From positions 806,857 to 870,856 of the forward strand of contig NW_006763295.1 of assembly GCF_000218685.1 (NCBI RefSeq): a DNA stretch of 64,000 nt. The letters run 5' to 3'. The position numbers were made by a program, and so were the translations under genes. This stretch comes from Serpula lacrymans var. lacrymans S7.9. Its lineage: Eukaryota; Basidiomycota; Agaricomycetes; Boletales; Serpulaceae. The notes under the pieces were generated by a model. The model was not told the origin of the DNA, did not search any database, and saw only the letters and a list, made by a program, of their open reading frames with translations. Positions 11,654 through 23,123 of this stretch are shown here, one piece after another. Within the stretch, counting starts at the first letter, position 1, and every line of letters starts with the position of its first letter.

Positions 11654-13317
11654 ATGTCCTATGAACAGGATAAGGACATTGACGAACTTATGGACGACTT
11701 GGAGTCAGAAGATCCTAATGTGTTTCGCATTCACGACCAACTTTCTCCACCTTCAGCCAAAAGTTATTCAACGAAAGACTTGCATGGTGAGCTTTTCTTA
11801 CGTCTTCTCGCCTGGATGTTTCTCAAGCACCTATAGTTCTCGTCCATCAAAGTGTAATTAACCTCAACCCTTCATATCAAAGAGGTAAGCTTCTCAATTC
11901 GTCCATGTCTATCAATGTTCCTTTTCCTTATCTTGCATTTTCAAAGACATTGTGTGGCCGGAATCCAAACAGATTGGACTCATTGATTCTATCTTTCGCA
12001 ACTTCTACATCCCTCCCCTTGTATTTGCTGTCCACATAGATGATGACGGAGAAGAGGTCAGAACATGTGTGGATGGCAAGCAGCGGTTGACATCAATACA
12101 GAAATTCCTTGACGGGCAAGTGAGTATCACACCAACCATCCCTCTTCGATATCACTGTATACTTACTTTGAGTGAATGCAGATACCTCGTGCGTGCGTTC
12201 CCGCTATGCCCCCTATCGCCATCTTACCCGTTCCGTCTAGACCGCGACTTTAAAACCAAGAAAAATTTCTGGTATACTCTTGGCAGGGTAGGCAAAGCAA
12301 CACAGACGGAAATTCCAGAGCCTTGGAAGCATGTGTTTTGTAATAAGCAGATTACGTGTGGTAAGTTGGATTTAACGCCCATAATATAGGGCTCGATAAA
12401 ACATTGTAACTCCAGTGGAATACCATGGACTGCCACCTGGAACTGAGCGAGATATATTCCAAAGGGTTCAATTAGGGATGTCCCTTACTGCTGCCGGTCC
12501 GCTTATCTCTTACACTTATGTCTCCAATCACACTAACTATGGTTTTGTGCGCATTAGAAAAACTACAGGCCATCGCTTCGCCTTGGGCTGAGTGGATAGC
12601 TGCTCTCGATGGTCGACATGTTGATGGTGACGATGGCCTAGCATCAGTTTTAACGTGGGATATCAAACGTGGTCGGGATTTCCAATGCATCGCGCAGTTT
12701 GTTTATTGCTGCGACGGTCTTCCGGACCATCTCTTACCAACAGCTCAAAAGCTAGAGAAATGGCTTGTTCGTGTTGATAGTCCTCCACATACCTTCAAGC
12801 AACAAATCAGTGATGTGTTATCCGAGTTTTGGCATATAGCGAAAACGCCTGCGTTAAACGCTGCTTTCGTCAAGGTCGACAAACGCGTCGCTCCGGTGGA
12901 GTTTGTTTTCATTGGTACGCCTTACTTGTGTTTTTTTTTCAGCCCACCGTTTCCCTCTTACTAGTGCGAACATTATTTATGTGTATAGGTGTTTTGCTCT
13001 ATGTAATGCGAAATCATACTCATGAAGATCGGGCAAAAGCGTTACTCCACATGCGCTTGCATGTCAGAGATCAATTCCGGGATATTCGCAACAACACCGT
13101 AACGGGGAAGGTTTTGTGGGACTATATCACCTCTGTCACAGCACCTGGAGGGCTAAAAGAGTTGGGTGGTATTGGTTCTGAAGGGTCTAGTAGCACGAAG
13201 AAGGGAAGGAAACGCAAGAATGAGGACGACGTGTATGACGCAGATGAAGACTATCGGCCGAGTCCAATAAGAAGTTTCGGTCCGCCTACGAAGACGCGCT
13301 CAAGGGCAAAAAAGTAA
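11654..13317 (+). CDS. DUF262 (ParB-like/GmrS-N) domain protein
   Basis: Eight exons: 11654-11786, 11837-11884, 11947-12119, 12182-12188 (7 nt), 12241-12360, 12416-12496, 12558-12914 and 12989-13317, giving 415 residues. DUF262 is best known from bacterial modification-dependent restriction systems, where it is a ParB/sulfiredoxin-fold NTP-binding domain; its fungal role is not established. Key motifs are QSVINLNPSYQRDIVWPESK and the diagnostic CVDGKQRLTSIQKFLDGQ. After the micro-exon the frame reads IPHRDFKTKKNFWYT. The C-terminus has a basic, nuclear-signal-like KKGRKRK and a disordered tail. The bacterial partner nuclease half (DUF1524) is absent. A nuclear DNA-related role is inference only. 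Confidence 0.9.
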
Positions 13318-13426
13318 AATATAGCATGTGCGATACAGCAGTCGGGTGTAGTTTATGATAAACATTGTTCAATATTTATGTTCCTCAATAGTTCCTTGTT
13401 CATGTATAGTTCATACTTGTGTCGTG

Positions 13427-14855
13427 CTAGCCGTTGTAACTCGTGCGCGCTGTGTACCATATTCCTTGCGGATCTGTTATTGCTCTTCCGAATTTGAGTA
13501 ACAGCTTGTCTCTTTCTTTCGAGTTGACAGCGATGTCGGAGAGGAAGGGGGTTATTTCGTCGCTTTTCCAACGCGGTCGTGTGAGGAACAAATCAGCAAA
13601 CCGGGCAGTGGGATCGACAGGTAGAGCAGACGAAGGGAAGTAACTCAGCATCTGGACTGGAGGGCCACTGGTGAGGAAGATATTTGTAAGGTAATTACCC
13701 TAATATGATATGATATGGCTTAGCGATGACAATCAAAAGAGACGATGTGAATGAAATAAACCATACCAGGAGTAAAGACAACTGGACATTTGTTTCGAAA
13801 GAATCACCAACCATGTTCTTCCACTTGCTGATAAAGTCACGCTCGGAAATTGGCTCGTCCTGGGTGGCAGGTTCAGCATTCATTGACCCTCGAGGCTTAA
13901 AACTGGACGTACTTTGTGATTGCGAAGGATGCCCAACCCGATCTCTCTAATTATCGCATCCACATTCATAGTCCAAATGCCTTCGTTGATATCTCCAAAC
14001 CAAGACATGATTTGCGTCGAAACCTGTCTTGGTATCTCGTGTTCATCTGCCAGCGTCGACACCAGCTCCTCTACCGGAGCTTTCTGGTGTGATAAGCTCA
14101 ACGATATGAGATAGTTGATTAATAGCTCCAGTATTGTGCTGAGATGAGCTGAAGCTAATGGGCGTAATTGGCCTAAATGGAAGACAAGGTAAGCACTACG
14201 CAGACCTTAAGGGAACTTGGACGTGCTATACCATCAATAACAAGGACCCGTCTTTGTATCAATCCTTGATCCAATTCGTGATCACTCGCTTGAATATCCT
14301 CCCGAGCTTGGTCGTGACTGTACCTTGGTCTCTTTGACTGTGGAGAGGGATAGTGTGACTACTAAGTCCTGTCACATTGATCGGATGATGGTGGGTAAAG
14401 CTTACTCGTCTCTCCTCATCCATATCCTCGTCCCCTTCATCATACTCCATTCCTCTTAGCATACCAGATAACTTATGAATCCTCGGAACCGTAGGCACCA
14501 GCTCCACAATCTCATGCAACTGGTCGCGTATTTCGACGCTGCCATCCGTTTGTGCCGGCGTGGTGACTAGTACCGTGTTGGACAAAACCACGGATCGCAA
14601 GGTGTATGTTTTATCTGCAGTGCAGAGAACGGCATCCTCGTTTGGTTGTCCTTTTATTGTCAAGCTAGGTCTTTGTGAGTTTGCTAATAACGAAAGAGCT
14701 GTCTGGTTTTGTTTTCACCTTGGAGGTGCTGTCAGTGGACTTTCCACCGCTGCTTCGATCAGTTTGCAAAGTTCTGGAGGGAGTTCCAGTAATCTGAATG
14801 AGCCTGTTTCTGAACAAGACGAGGCTGAAAAATTGAGGTTTATCCCATCAGCCAT
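13427..14855 (-). CDS. DCC1: Sister chromatid cohesion protein DCC1
   Basis: Six exons: 14719-14855, 14406-14664, 14232-14337, 13913-14172, 13767-13859 and 13427-13699, giving 375 residues. DCC1 with CTF8 binds CTF18 to form the alternative RFC that loads PCNA and supports sister chromatid cohesion. The sequence follows the family: FRLLELPPELCKLIE near the N-terminus, SLTIKGQPNEDAVLCTADKT, RSVVLSNTVLVTTPAQ, then RIHKLSGMLRGMEYDE. The C-terminal winged-helix region holds DEPISERDFISKWKNMVGD and RFADLFLTRPRWKSDEITPF. All phases agree and no key region is missing. It converges with the DUF262 gene, whose stop is 110 bp away. CTF8 and CTF18 are not in the window. Confidence 0.93.
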
Positions 14856-15102
14856 GATGATACTTATAGGAGGCGAAGTTACTAGTGACAGAACTTGAAA
14901 TCAAAACGCGAGCCTTCGACGCGCCTGTCACAGATCATGTGAGCAGAACTTGAGTTTGAGCAAATCACGACCGACGACCATTGACATTCATGCAAAGATT
15001 CTACAGATACAGAACCAAGAACACAATAAATTACTTACGGTGAGATGCGGTACACTACAGAGTACGATACGGAAAAAAGAGACCACCAACACATCACCGA
15101 GT

Positions 15103-16809
15103 CTAGTCCTCATGTACAGGATGGAATTTCACCCGTACTTCCGAAATTTCTTTACGCGCTTCCTTCAGCGCTCGAGTAATTTTCTCCTCCAACTCGGAGG
15201 TTGCATGCACATGGAGTGTTTCAGGGACATCTGCTGTGAGATCTACATAGATCAAAGACCCTGCGCGCCTGGCGCGTAAATGACGAATTGCAAGCAATCT
15301 AGGGTTATCGTAATGGTCACCATTAGACGTCGAGGGAATTGGCGACGAGGGGGAAACTAGAGGTTCTAGTGTTTGGATTAATGCTGTGTGTGATTGAGAT
15401 GATATCCCTGCATCTGTAAGTTCACGAAAGGCCCCTCCAAAGAGGCCCAAACCCTGCCACAGGATTACCACTGATACAAGTATGCCTGTTTCAACTACGT
15501 CAGTCCTTCTAGGTAGGGCTGCATAGAATGAAAATATTCACCACCAATGGGGTCTAAGGGCAAAGCTGGGAAATACCATGTGCCTAAAATCGCCATCAAG
15601 GCAACTACACTAGAATATGCATCGCTCCTATGATGTACGGCATTGGCATATAACACGGGGCTGCTTTCTTCATCCGCGACCTTCTTTGTGATTCGGTATA
15701 GCCATTCCTTAGCCAGAACACTAACAGCAGCAAACCAAGCGGCATTCGGATCAAGCACGTCGACATGGCTATGTGAGTGCCCTATAACAGGCACTTGCTG
15801 CGCTGCTGAAGTAGCTTGTTGCAGAAGATCGTGGAGCATGCCTGGAGAGAGAGTATTGACGCCGTGGCTTAATGCCTCAATTAGAAGGTTATATGAATGG
15901 AAACCGATTCCCAGAGCACCGCCAATGAGGAGGAGTGAGACCGTTGTGGTGCCCAGAGTTTCGAATTTGGCGAAACCATATGGATAAAGCTCTGAGGGTG
16001 GTTTCCGTGATAGTTTCCAACAGAAAAGTGTGACAAAGTCACCCAAGAGGTCTACGAGAAATGGAGTAAATACTTGGTATCGTGATGAAAGGCCTTTAAA
16101 CGAACCACTCAAGGAGTGACCGGCATCTGCTAGTAAAGATGCTGAATGCATGTACCAACCAGCGGTACCTTTCGCCCCCGTTAGAATGACATTAGCAAAT
16201 AAGCCAACGAGAGTAATATGGCTCCCTCTATCTCCTAGCACACAAGCCGTCAAACTGCATAGTGAGCAGAGATGTAATCTCCTAAAGTGGACGTTACACA
16301 CCGTTACCCTGCAATGCTGCTACTATACCTTCTGCATCATGGCTATGGCCGTCGTCATGAGAGTGTGAATGGCCGAATATTGAGTGTGAGTGTGAATGCG
16401 AATGGCCTGCTTTTTCGGTATGCTCGTGATCCTTACGATGACCATTGGTGGGCTTTTCGTCTTCCGACTTGCTCTTTGTCGAATGTACACGCCTTTGAGA
16501 CATCCCTGGGTTCAAAACTCTAACCAAGGAGGGTGACCTGGCAAGCACCTTTAGTGGTGCCTTACTACTAGAACTGTTAAAGCTGCCCAACGGCGAATGT
16601 GCTTCAAGAAACGGAGATGAAGCGAAGATCTGGGGTGCACTGCGAGATATTCGGCGTAAAGATATCCTTGATGGTCCACAAGAGAAACGGCTAGAACTGG
16701 ATACAGATAATTGTGGGGTCGATGTCGCCAAGCTGTTTCTAATAACCGCCGCCACGTAGCGCACACGTAGCGCACGGCGACTACACGCTGTGCACCCGCC
16801 AGCAAACAT
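15103..16809 (-). CDS. Mitochondrial MMT-type cation diffusion facilitator
   Basis: Four exons: 16308-16809, 16106-16234, 15542-16051 and 15103-15485, giving 507 residues. CDF proteins export divalent metals; the MMT1/MMT2 branch acts on iron in the mitochondrial inner membrane. The N-terminus from ATG 16807-16809 is Arg/Ser-rich without acidic residues, typical of a presequence. A His-rich loop follows (HSHSHSHSIFGHSHSHDDGH), a likely metal buffer. The membrane core carries the CDF signatures SASLLADAGHSLSDLLGDFV and AVHHRSDAYSSVVAL, each with the Asp/His pattern that forms the transport site. The C-terminal cytoplasmic domain ends in KEISEVRVKFHPVHED. The second intron uses a weak donor (GTTCGT). 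MMT assignment is by resemblance of the core; a ZnT-like substrate cannot be excluded. Confidence 0.9.
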
Positions 16810-17333
16810 GGCTGTTATAAACAAGTGTCAAACCTGGATGCCTAGTGGCAGTATTATCGTCGTGCAAGTCTGTGGAATACTATGGTGGATCTCGTTCCGG
16901 CTATGGAGGCAAGAGGCAAGTCTGACAGATGACTTCAGCATATCGGCCTATATCCCGTTCATGCCCTCGCCAATTCAAGTTATACTAACACGATCATATG
17001 TTGCTAGTAATACACATTAGACGCTGTCATGTATTAGAAGAACACCTTATTGGATCCGTTTGACACCTTTGAAAGCGGCCGCCAGGACGCGCAGACAAGG
17101 CATCGTCCAGATTCAAGCTTCAGCTTGGACACGAGACAGGCTGGCAACGTGCAAGCTACTAGCTGACGCCCCACAAATAACATATCAGGACAATCTGCAA
17201 CTTCGTAGCTATCGCCGCAGAAGCAACCGACCTGTCGAACTCGCATGATAGTACAGCCTACATCATGATAACAGGGAAGGAATACAGCACAAGTCTGTTG
17301 CAATACAAACGAGATTAAAATTCGATTATCGGC

Positions 17334-18886
17334 TCACAGCTGGAGGCTCTTCGCTGTATAGATACCTTCCAATAGCCTCTCTACTTCCTCTATAGGCGGT
17401 TCATTCTCCTGTTCACCGATTGCACCCTTGGCAATTTTGGGAAGATCTTCTTTAGGGACCTTGTTTTCTTGTAGGTTGGTTTGCAATCCAAGGCGCAGGA
17501 CAAGGCTATGTGTGCAAAAATCAATAAGCAAGGCACGATGTACATCAAGACAGATTACCCACTCATCTATCTTCGTGGCCAATTTGTGAGCATCTCCCTC
17601 CACGGACCCTGTAGTAGGCTCTCGTAGGTAAAACAACGCATCAGCTAGACACTTCTTCCCCTCCTGGTTCGCGTACTTGGCTTTGAGAGCGACAACAGAA
17701 GCAAGTGTCAAACACTGTAATGGTTGATTATAACTTGATGGTTGTTCGAAAACGGAGAGAACTCACAGACGTGATTCCATGGGGGATACTGTACGTTGCT
17801 CCCAATTTATGGCCCAAAGCATGGGACAAACCCAAGGCACTGTGGTGTCGATATCAGATCCTATTCATATCTAGTGTCAAATGCATGACTAGCCTGTATT
17901 TCTCCAGCTTCATAGGCCATAAACTCATCCATGAGGCAACCTGAAGCCTTTGGCGTACATTCAGATCTTGAGGATTTGCCTTCGATTTGGGCAAATATTC
18001 AAAAAGATCAGCTATAGCAGAGTAACAAAGATATTTGACCGGCAGAGGAACCACTGGTCTGTAGAGATTTTCTAGGAGAGATGGGTTAGTAAAATCGGGT
18101 AATCCCATTATGGTAAACATACCGACGGCATGATCCAAAGCACGTATGCCTGTAGATAGCCTGCATATTCCGAGTTCCGCTCAACAGGTAATTCAAAGAA
18201 CAAAGATAAGAAGCTGACCAAAGTCTTTCAGGAGTAGATAACGTGAGTTCGGCATCCAAAATTATGCCAGCGGGAGCTAGCTCGGGAGCGTTGACCGACA
18301 CTTTTTGACCTCGCTCATCCGTATATCCACCTCCAATCTAAAGACTGTTGTTCTACATTATCATTCATTATATGCGCCCTGACAGAACATACCGTATATT
18401 CTGCAGCGCTTAGTGTTGTGGGGATGGCTATTTGACGCAGGAAGGGGCCATTACTTTCCTTTTGGAGACTGTAGATAATGTTCTTGGAGGCGTCGACTGG
18501 TGAGCCACCACCAACAGAGACTATGAGATCTGCTCCTGCTTCTTTGAATGCCTGTATTCCCCTTCGGATACCAGCGATCGGAGTATGCTGCCCTATCTCA
18601 AAAAATGTTGCACCATAGGCACCTTGTTCTATGAGTATAGCTTCAACTCGCCGCACGATATCTGTCTGATATTTTGTCTGCACTTTTATCTCGAATAAGA
18701 AACACTAATGCTCACCTTCTCGTGCAGAGTTTTTCCGGTGACGATGAGAACTTTATGGCCCCCTAAGACTTTCAATAACTCGGGCAGAGCTTTCCTGAGT
18801 GATCCGGGCCCATAGTATACACCTTTAAGAGTGTCTGTCCAGCCATAGAAGCCGTGCAAGTAATCCTGTTGTTGGTTTGAAGACAT
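17334..18886 (-). CDS. Iron-containing alcohol dehydrogenase / maleylacetate reductase-like enzyme
   Basis: Seven exons: 18716-18886, 18393-18677, 18219-18337, 18123-18160, 17894-18071, 17767-17839 and 17334-17714, giving 414 residues. The group-III ADH fold binds NAD(P) through GADLIVSVGGGSPVDASKN. The C-terminal half carries the family His positions in GIRALDHAVENLY and SHALGHKLGATYSIPHG. Compared from memory with metal-dependent members, the usual first Asp ligand aligns with Arg in GIRALDH, which fits the maleylacetate-reductase branch (ring-cleavage product metabolism) better than a true iron ADH. The intron 17840-17893 is GC-AG (donor AG|GCTAGT): only this join restores EKYSALGLSHALGH. 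The first intron is unusually short (38 nt). Substrate is inferred, not proven. Confidence 0.9.
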
Positions 18887-19318
18887 GTTGGTGAAAGCGA
18901 AATTCCAAAGTGAGGGCGTTGAACTCCTTCAAGGGATCGGATATATAAATATGTATATTTGGTCCCGAGCGCGTGAACACTCATGCCACTAGTATGGCAT
19001 CATACCATCATCATGGTCAACCTATACAAAAACTGCCATATTTGAAGCTTTGGAAGAGTCTAAAGCCTGGGTTCAAGACGGTGATCGTGTAGAAGGAAAG
19101 AGTTTGTTTGTGCGGGAATGTGTGACACAAGCGAAGGTCGCTCTTGTTTGCATGGCGTTGGCAGACACTCGGACTATTCACATCCTTCTTGACGTCTTTC
19201 CCAGGACCAGTTTCTTAGTCCAAGTTCAAGGTGCGTACTAATACTTTGCATTATAACTGTGCGAAGCTTATATACACATTCGATTCACTCATGTTAGACT
19301 GCAATCATTGATATTATC
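18887..19318. promoter_or_regulatory. Divergent intergenic region, Fe-ADH and F-box genes
   Basis: A 432-bp gap lies between two divergent ATGs. A TATA-like GGATATATAAATATG lies at about 18939-18953, on the ADH side, and TTATATACAC at about 19269 may serve the F-box gene. A short open frame at 19050-19241 lacks coding signs and I do not call it. Confidence 0.4.
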
Positions 19319-21151
19319 ATGTCACTGTTCAACACCCTGACCGTCGTTCAGAATGTTCCTACTGAAATATGGTCAGAATGTTGGAACGAGCAGTATTGTA
19401 ACAGGAATGACCTTCATCAGCTCTCTCGGACGTGCTGGTTGTTTCGTCACATCTGTTTGCCTTTACTGTTCAGGCGGCTTCAACACCACCCACCTATTAA
19501 ATCGAGAGAAGCGGAGCTTTGGATGTTCTCCAAGCGTATGCTGGAGAAATCGATTGAGCGCTTTGAGGTTTTGACAAGAGATCCTTCTTTATACCAACTA
19601 CGTTCTTGGGTCGAAAGCTGGGAGCTCTTTGGTGAACTTTTAGCGTACACGTACCGCATACGTGAAACCAAAAACCGACTATTAAATGATCTCTCCCAAT
19701 GTGGACAATCAACTTTCTTTGCAGTTCTTCCTGCTTACCACAACCTCAAATTGCTGAAACTGCACCAAGTTCGTATTGATGATGCATCGTGCACAGCGCT
19801 GGAACATCTACCGGCCCTCGAGACACTCATCACCCATATGTGCAGGTGCTCCCTGGAGCATAGTACTCGAACTCCCCTTCCCTTGAAGACCTTCCATGTC
19901 AACATGCTATTCGGATCCCAGTCTATCTTGCAGATTTCTCCAGAAGCTTTGACTAGTCTCTCCGTCACCTCCAACATGGAAAGATATTTCACTCATTTTA
20001 CTGCACTTGGTCCTTTGAATAACCTCACGCACTTAAACACTTTTGTACTGGAAGACTGGAGCGAAAGCTTTTTACAGCTCCTCCTTCACTGTCCTCAGTT
20101 GACATCACTTGTCGTTACAATCTTTTCCAGTGCCACGACTCAGACCCTCTCCCAAATTCTGCCTCCGACTGCCATCCCTCTACTCTCCTCATATAGTGGG
20201 CCGATGGAGTCTGTAGTATTGTTCATTCAGGGTCGCCCTGTGCGGCATATCACCATAACCGATGAAGATGAAGATGCCTTTCCTCCCAAAACTTTGAATA
20301 GTACATTGGCACAAATTTCTCTTTTGAGCCCAAGTCTGCAAAGTCTGGCCATTCCTTCGTGCCCCATAGGACCAGATATACTGTTTACCGTGACATCCAT
20401 TTTTGGAGCTAGCCTACTGAAGCTAGAGATCAAATATATCAAACGGACACCTCCAGAGTATGATATCTCACATTCTGAGGAGCTTCGTGCTATGCGAGCC
20501 AGAATGGGCACATTACAGCTTCCACCGGTTAGAAACATGGCAGTCCCAAGTGACTCTGACTCTGAAAATGGTTTGCGATATCTATGTATGCTGCTCCATA
20601 AGCTCTTCCACTCATCCGTGTTATTGCAGAGTCCACAGAAGACTCTGAAGATGATAGTGACTTCACTATGTCTGATGAAGAAATCAAAATGCGGGAAATA
20701 ACAGAAATATCTCACAGGATGTGTCCGAAAAAGCTTTTGAAACTCGACTCTGGAATACCACTACGATTCCAGGTGCAGAACTGGGACAAAGCATATTTGC
20801 CTCTGATCTCTGCGGACAACAATGGCTTCCCCACAAATGACTCTTGTAGCGCTGAGGTACCACAATGGTTTACTTCAGCTCTTTACACGAGACACTGACA
20901 GATTGAACCTATAGGGCTTAATGGATAGTATTGTCCTTGGACATGTACCTCTACCCTCTGCACTTACAAACCTTCGATTTGTGTATGTGCACAACCCGCG
21001 TAGCATAGAAAGCCGGTTGGATTACTTGGAACAACAATCCTATGTCCGAAGACTTTCCCTACTTTATCCAGATCTGAAAGAGATGGTCATATTTGATAGT
21101 AAATGTGTTTGGGAGTTAAATGACAATCTTTGGAGAGATATATATCAGTAA
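19319..21151 (+). CDS. F-box-like protein with leucine-rich C-terminal region
   Basis: Exons 19319-20570, 20630-20856 and 20915-21151 give 571 residues; phases match. The N-terminus (VPTEIWSECWNEQYCNRNDL, then HQLSRTCWLFRHICLPLLFR) resembles the F-box-plus-first-helix arrangement of the large Agaricomycete F-box families, which act as substrate adaptors of SCF ubiquitin ligases. Leu-rich, irregular repeats follow (HNLKLLKLHQVRIDDASCTA, PALETLITH, PQLTSLVVTIF). After the first intron the sequence is acidic (STEDSEDDSDFTMSDEE). Family membership rests on pattern, and these genes diverge fast, so the substrate is unknown. The gene borders the transposon island that starts a few hundred bases downstream. 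Confidence 0.72.
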
Positions 21152-22246
21152 ACCCACATGATACTACAAAGCTCTGGATAATAATGACTCATACAAAGAT
21201 ATCATTGCCTAGACTATCTAAATAGGATTTGAAGTTATGGAAAACATTTGGTATATCTGATTAATGTAGCGGATTATGAATCTTACACTGGTATTGTCAT
21301 ATCTGTCAGGCAACAAGAAAACCAAGCTATATAACAATACCAAACAACCACCTAAGTCTCTGTTAAGTGGTAGAATGGAGCGTTTCATAATGAAGAGTAT
21401 GTGTTTAATGCGCAAATCCAAGCTAATATTGAAATGAAGAGGATACCTGCAGTGACTTCCCACCCAATGGCTAGGGGAGTGACTGGGAATGGATGAGAGA
21501 ACCAAGACATTAATACAATTGATGAAAAATTAATTCCTTACATTCATCACGAAAACGGTTGAACTCTGGTACTTCCTGGTGGTGATTGGCAAACATCACC
21601 ATACAGATACCCATATGAGATAGGTTGAAAATGAGTTGGCAGACCTTGGCAGGCTCAGCGGCAGGTTGCTTGGTACTGCCCAAGCATGTTACAATTGACG
21701 TACCAGTACCTACTTACACTTCACCTTTTTTCGTACTTTTACTTTTATTTTTCCAAGTCACATGACCAGTCACGTGACTATTTACTTTACTTTTCATTTT
21801 CGGACTTTCATAATCACATGACCAATCATGTGACACAACTGTTCAATTGAGAACTTCTGGGAAGTGTCTAGCCACTTGCTGAGAGCTAACAGGGACAGAA
21901 CTAGAGTCCAGTATGAGTAACTATATTATCAGAGAGTACAGAATGTGTACAGTACCTAGAGTCCAGTATGAGTAACTAAAGAATAGGAATACTGGACTCT
22001 GCAATACTAGTCCGAAGTTTTGTAAACAAAGGTAAACAAATCAGCCACAAAGGCGAAATTATAGAATGCTCAGTGAATACTGAACAATACAGCAAAAAGA
22101 ATAAAGAGGAAAGTGATTTAGAAAGAAGGGAAAATAGATAGCACAACTAGGTGCAGAATCACCAAAACTAACAACAACACCTTACCAGTGTCTAGACTCA
22201 GCATGTGACCGGTCACATGCTAGACATCGGACTTTAAACTTTATTT
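21152..22246. repeat. Left fringe of transposon island: degenerate repeats, no gene
   Basis: No coding region is recognisable. A stretch near 21635-21700 (GGCAGACC, GGCAGGCTCAGCGGCAGG) recurs at about 25050-25090. The motif TAGAGTCCAGTATGAGTAAC occurs twice, about 21902 and 21959. Palindromic CACATGACC/GGTCACATG-type words occur at about 21757-21835 and 22200-22221. These look like fragments of LTR promoters from old retroelements. Confidence 0.5.
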
Positions 22247-22420
22247 ACAACTGTACAGTACCTCATGTATTCTAGTAGCAATACATGGGGAAGGACTCAG
22301 CGAGTCCTCCTGTTGTCTAGCACAACAAACCCGTTGAAACCTGAGGGGTGATCCCTCCTTCTCTTCTCTCTTATGCTTGTCTGAGTTGTGCACCAGAGTA
22401 AGAAACTCTTGGTCGTTACA
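22247..22420 (-). repeat. LTR-like repeat R3, copy A (minus orientation)
   Basis: Read on the minus strand from 22420 it starts TGTAACGACCAAGAGTT and shares TTACTCTGG, an ACAACAGGAGGACTCGCTGAG block and CTGTACAGTT with the plus-strand copy at 27444-27640. The TGTAAC start is typical of an LTR. The copies differ at many places, so these are old fragments. Confidence 0.5.
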
Positions 22421-23123
22421 AAGCGTGTATTTTTTGGAGATTGTAAGGACCATTTTATTATTTTCTTATCTTCTCTATGTCTTGGTTCTCGAACACTTTT
22501 CCCATTACACCTCTGGCTCTAGGGCTGGAGGTATTGTTTGCTACTGTACTTCTCATAGCCCTCACAGGCTTTCTCAACCATCACTACCACTTTATATCAC
22601 AGATCAGAGACTGGGTATCACTCCAAGCTAGCGAGCACAATGGGTAGGGACTGGTAGTAGGCATCTCGCCAACCAGCTCCAAGCCCCATCAGTGCCTGGA
22701 TATACTAATAGATGCTTTAGTCAGGATCGTACCTCATCATGAGGATACAGTTCCTGAACATACGTGACAACACCTATTATTAGTACAACTCTCTCACCTG
22801 CTGATTAATCATTCAAAGTCGTACAATAGTTATTCCTTTTTCTTATTGGTTGATTTATTCCTCAGACCACTTTTTGTTTATTCCCCTTTTGGTCTGAGGG
22901 ACGGACAGTTAGCTATATAAGCCCTACACATCTCATGTATAGTTCTTTAGCTTTCTATTACTTGATTTACCTGTTTTACTCCTCAACCGAAATCCTTGAG
23001 TTTACTCCCAAGTCCTCTACTTGCTATATTTACTAGCATCTGTTGACCTCAAGCTCATTTGAACCTCTTACTCCCTGCAAGTGCAGTCGGAGACGGGTAT
23101 TGATTTTGTTATAGTTTAAACAT

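Noticed and set aside
11654..13317. DUF262 gene as a complete bacterial-type restriction system
   Set aside because: No DUF1524 nuclease or neighbouring partner is present, and the gene has eight exons typical of a resident fungal gene.
19050..19241. 63-codon open frame between the Fe-ADH and F-box genes
   Set aside because: No ATG start and no coding features; it lies in a divergent promoter region.
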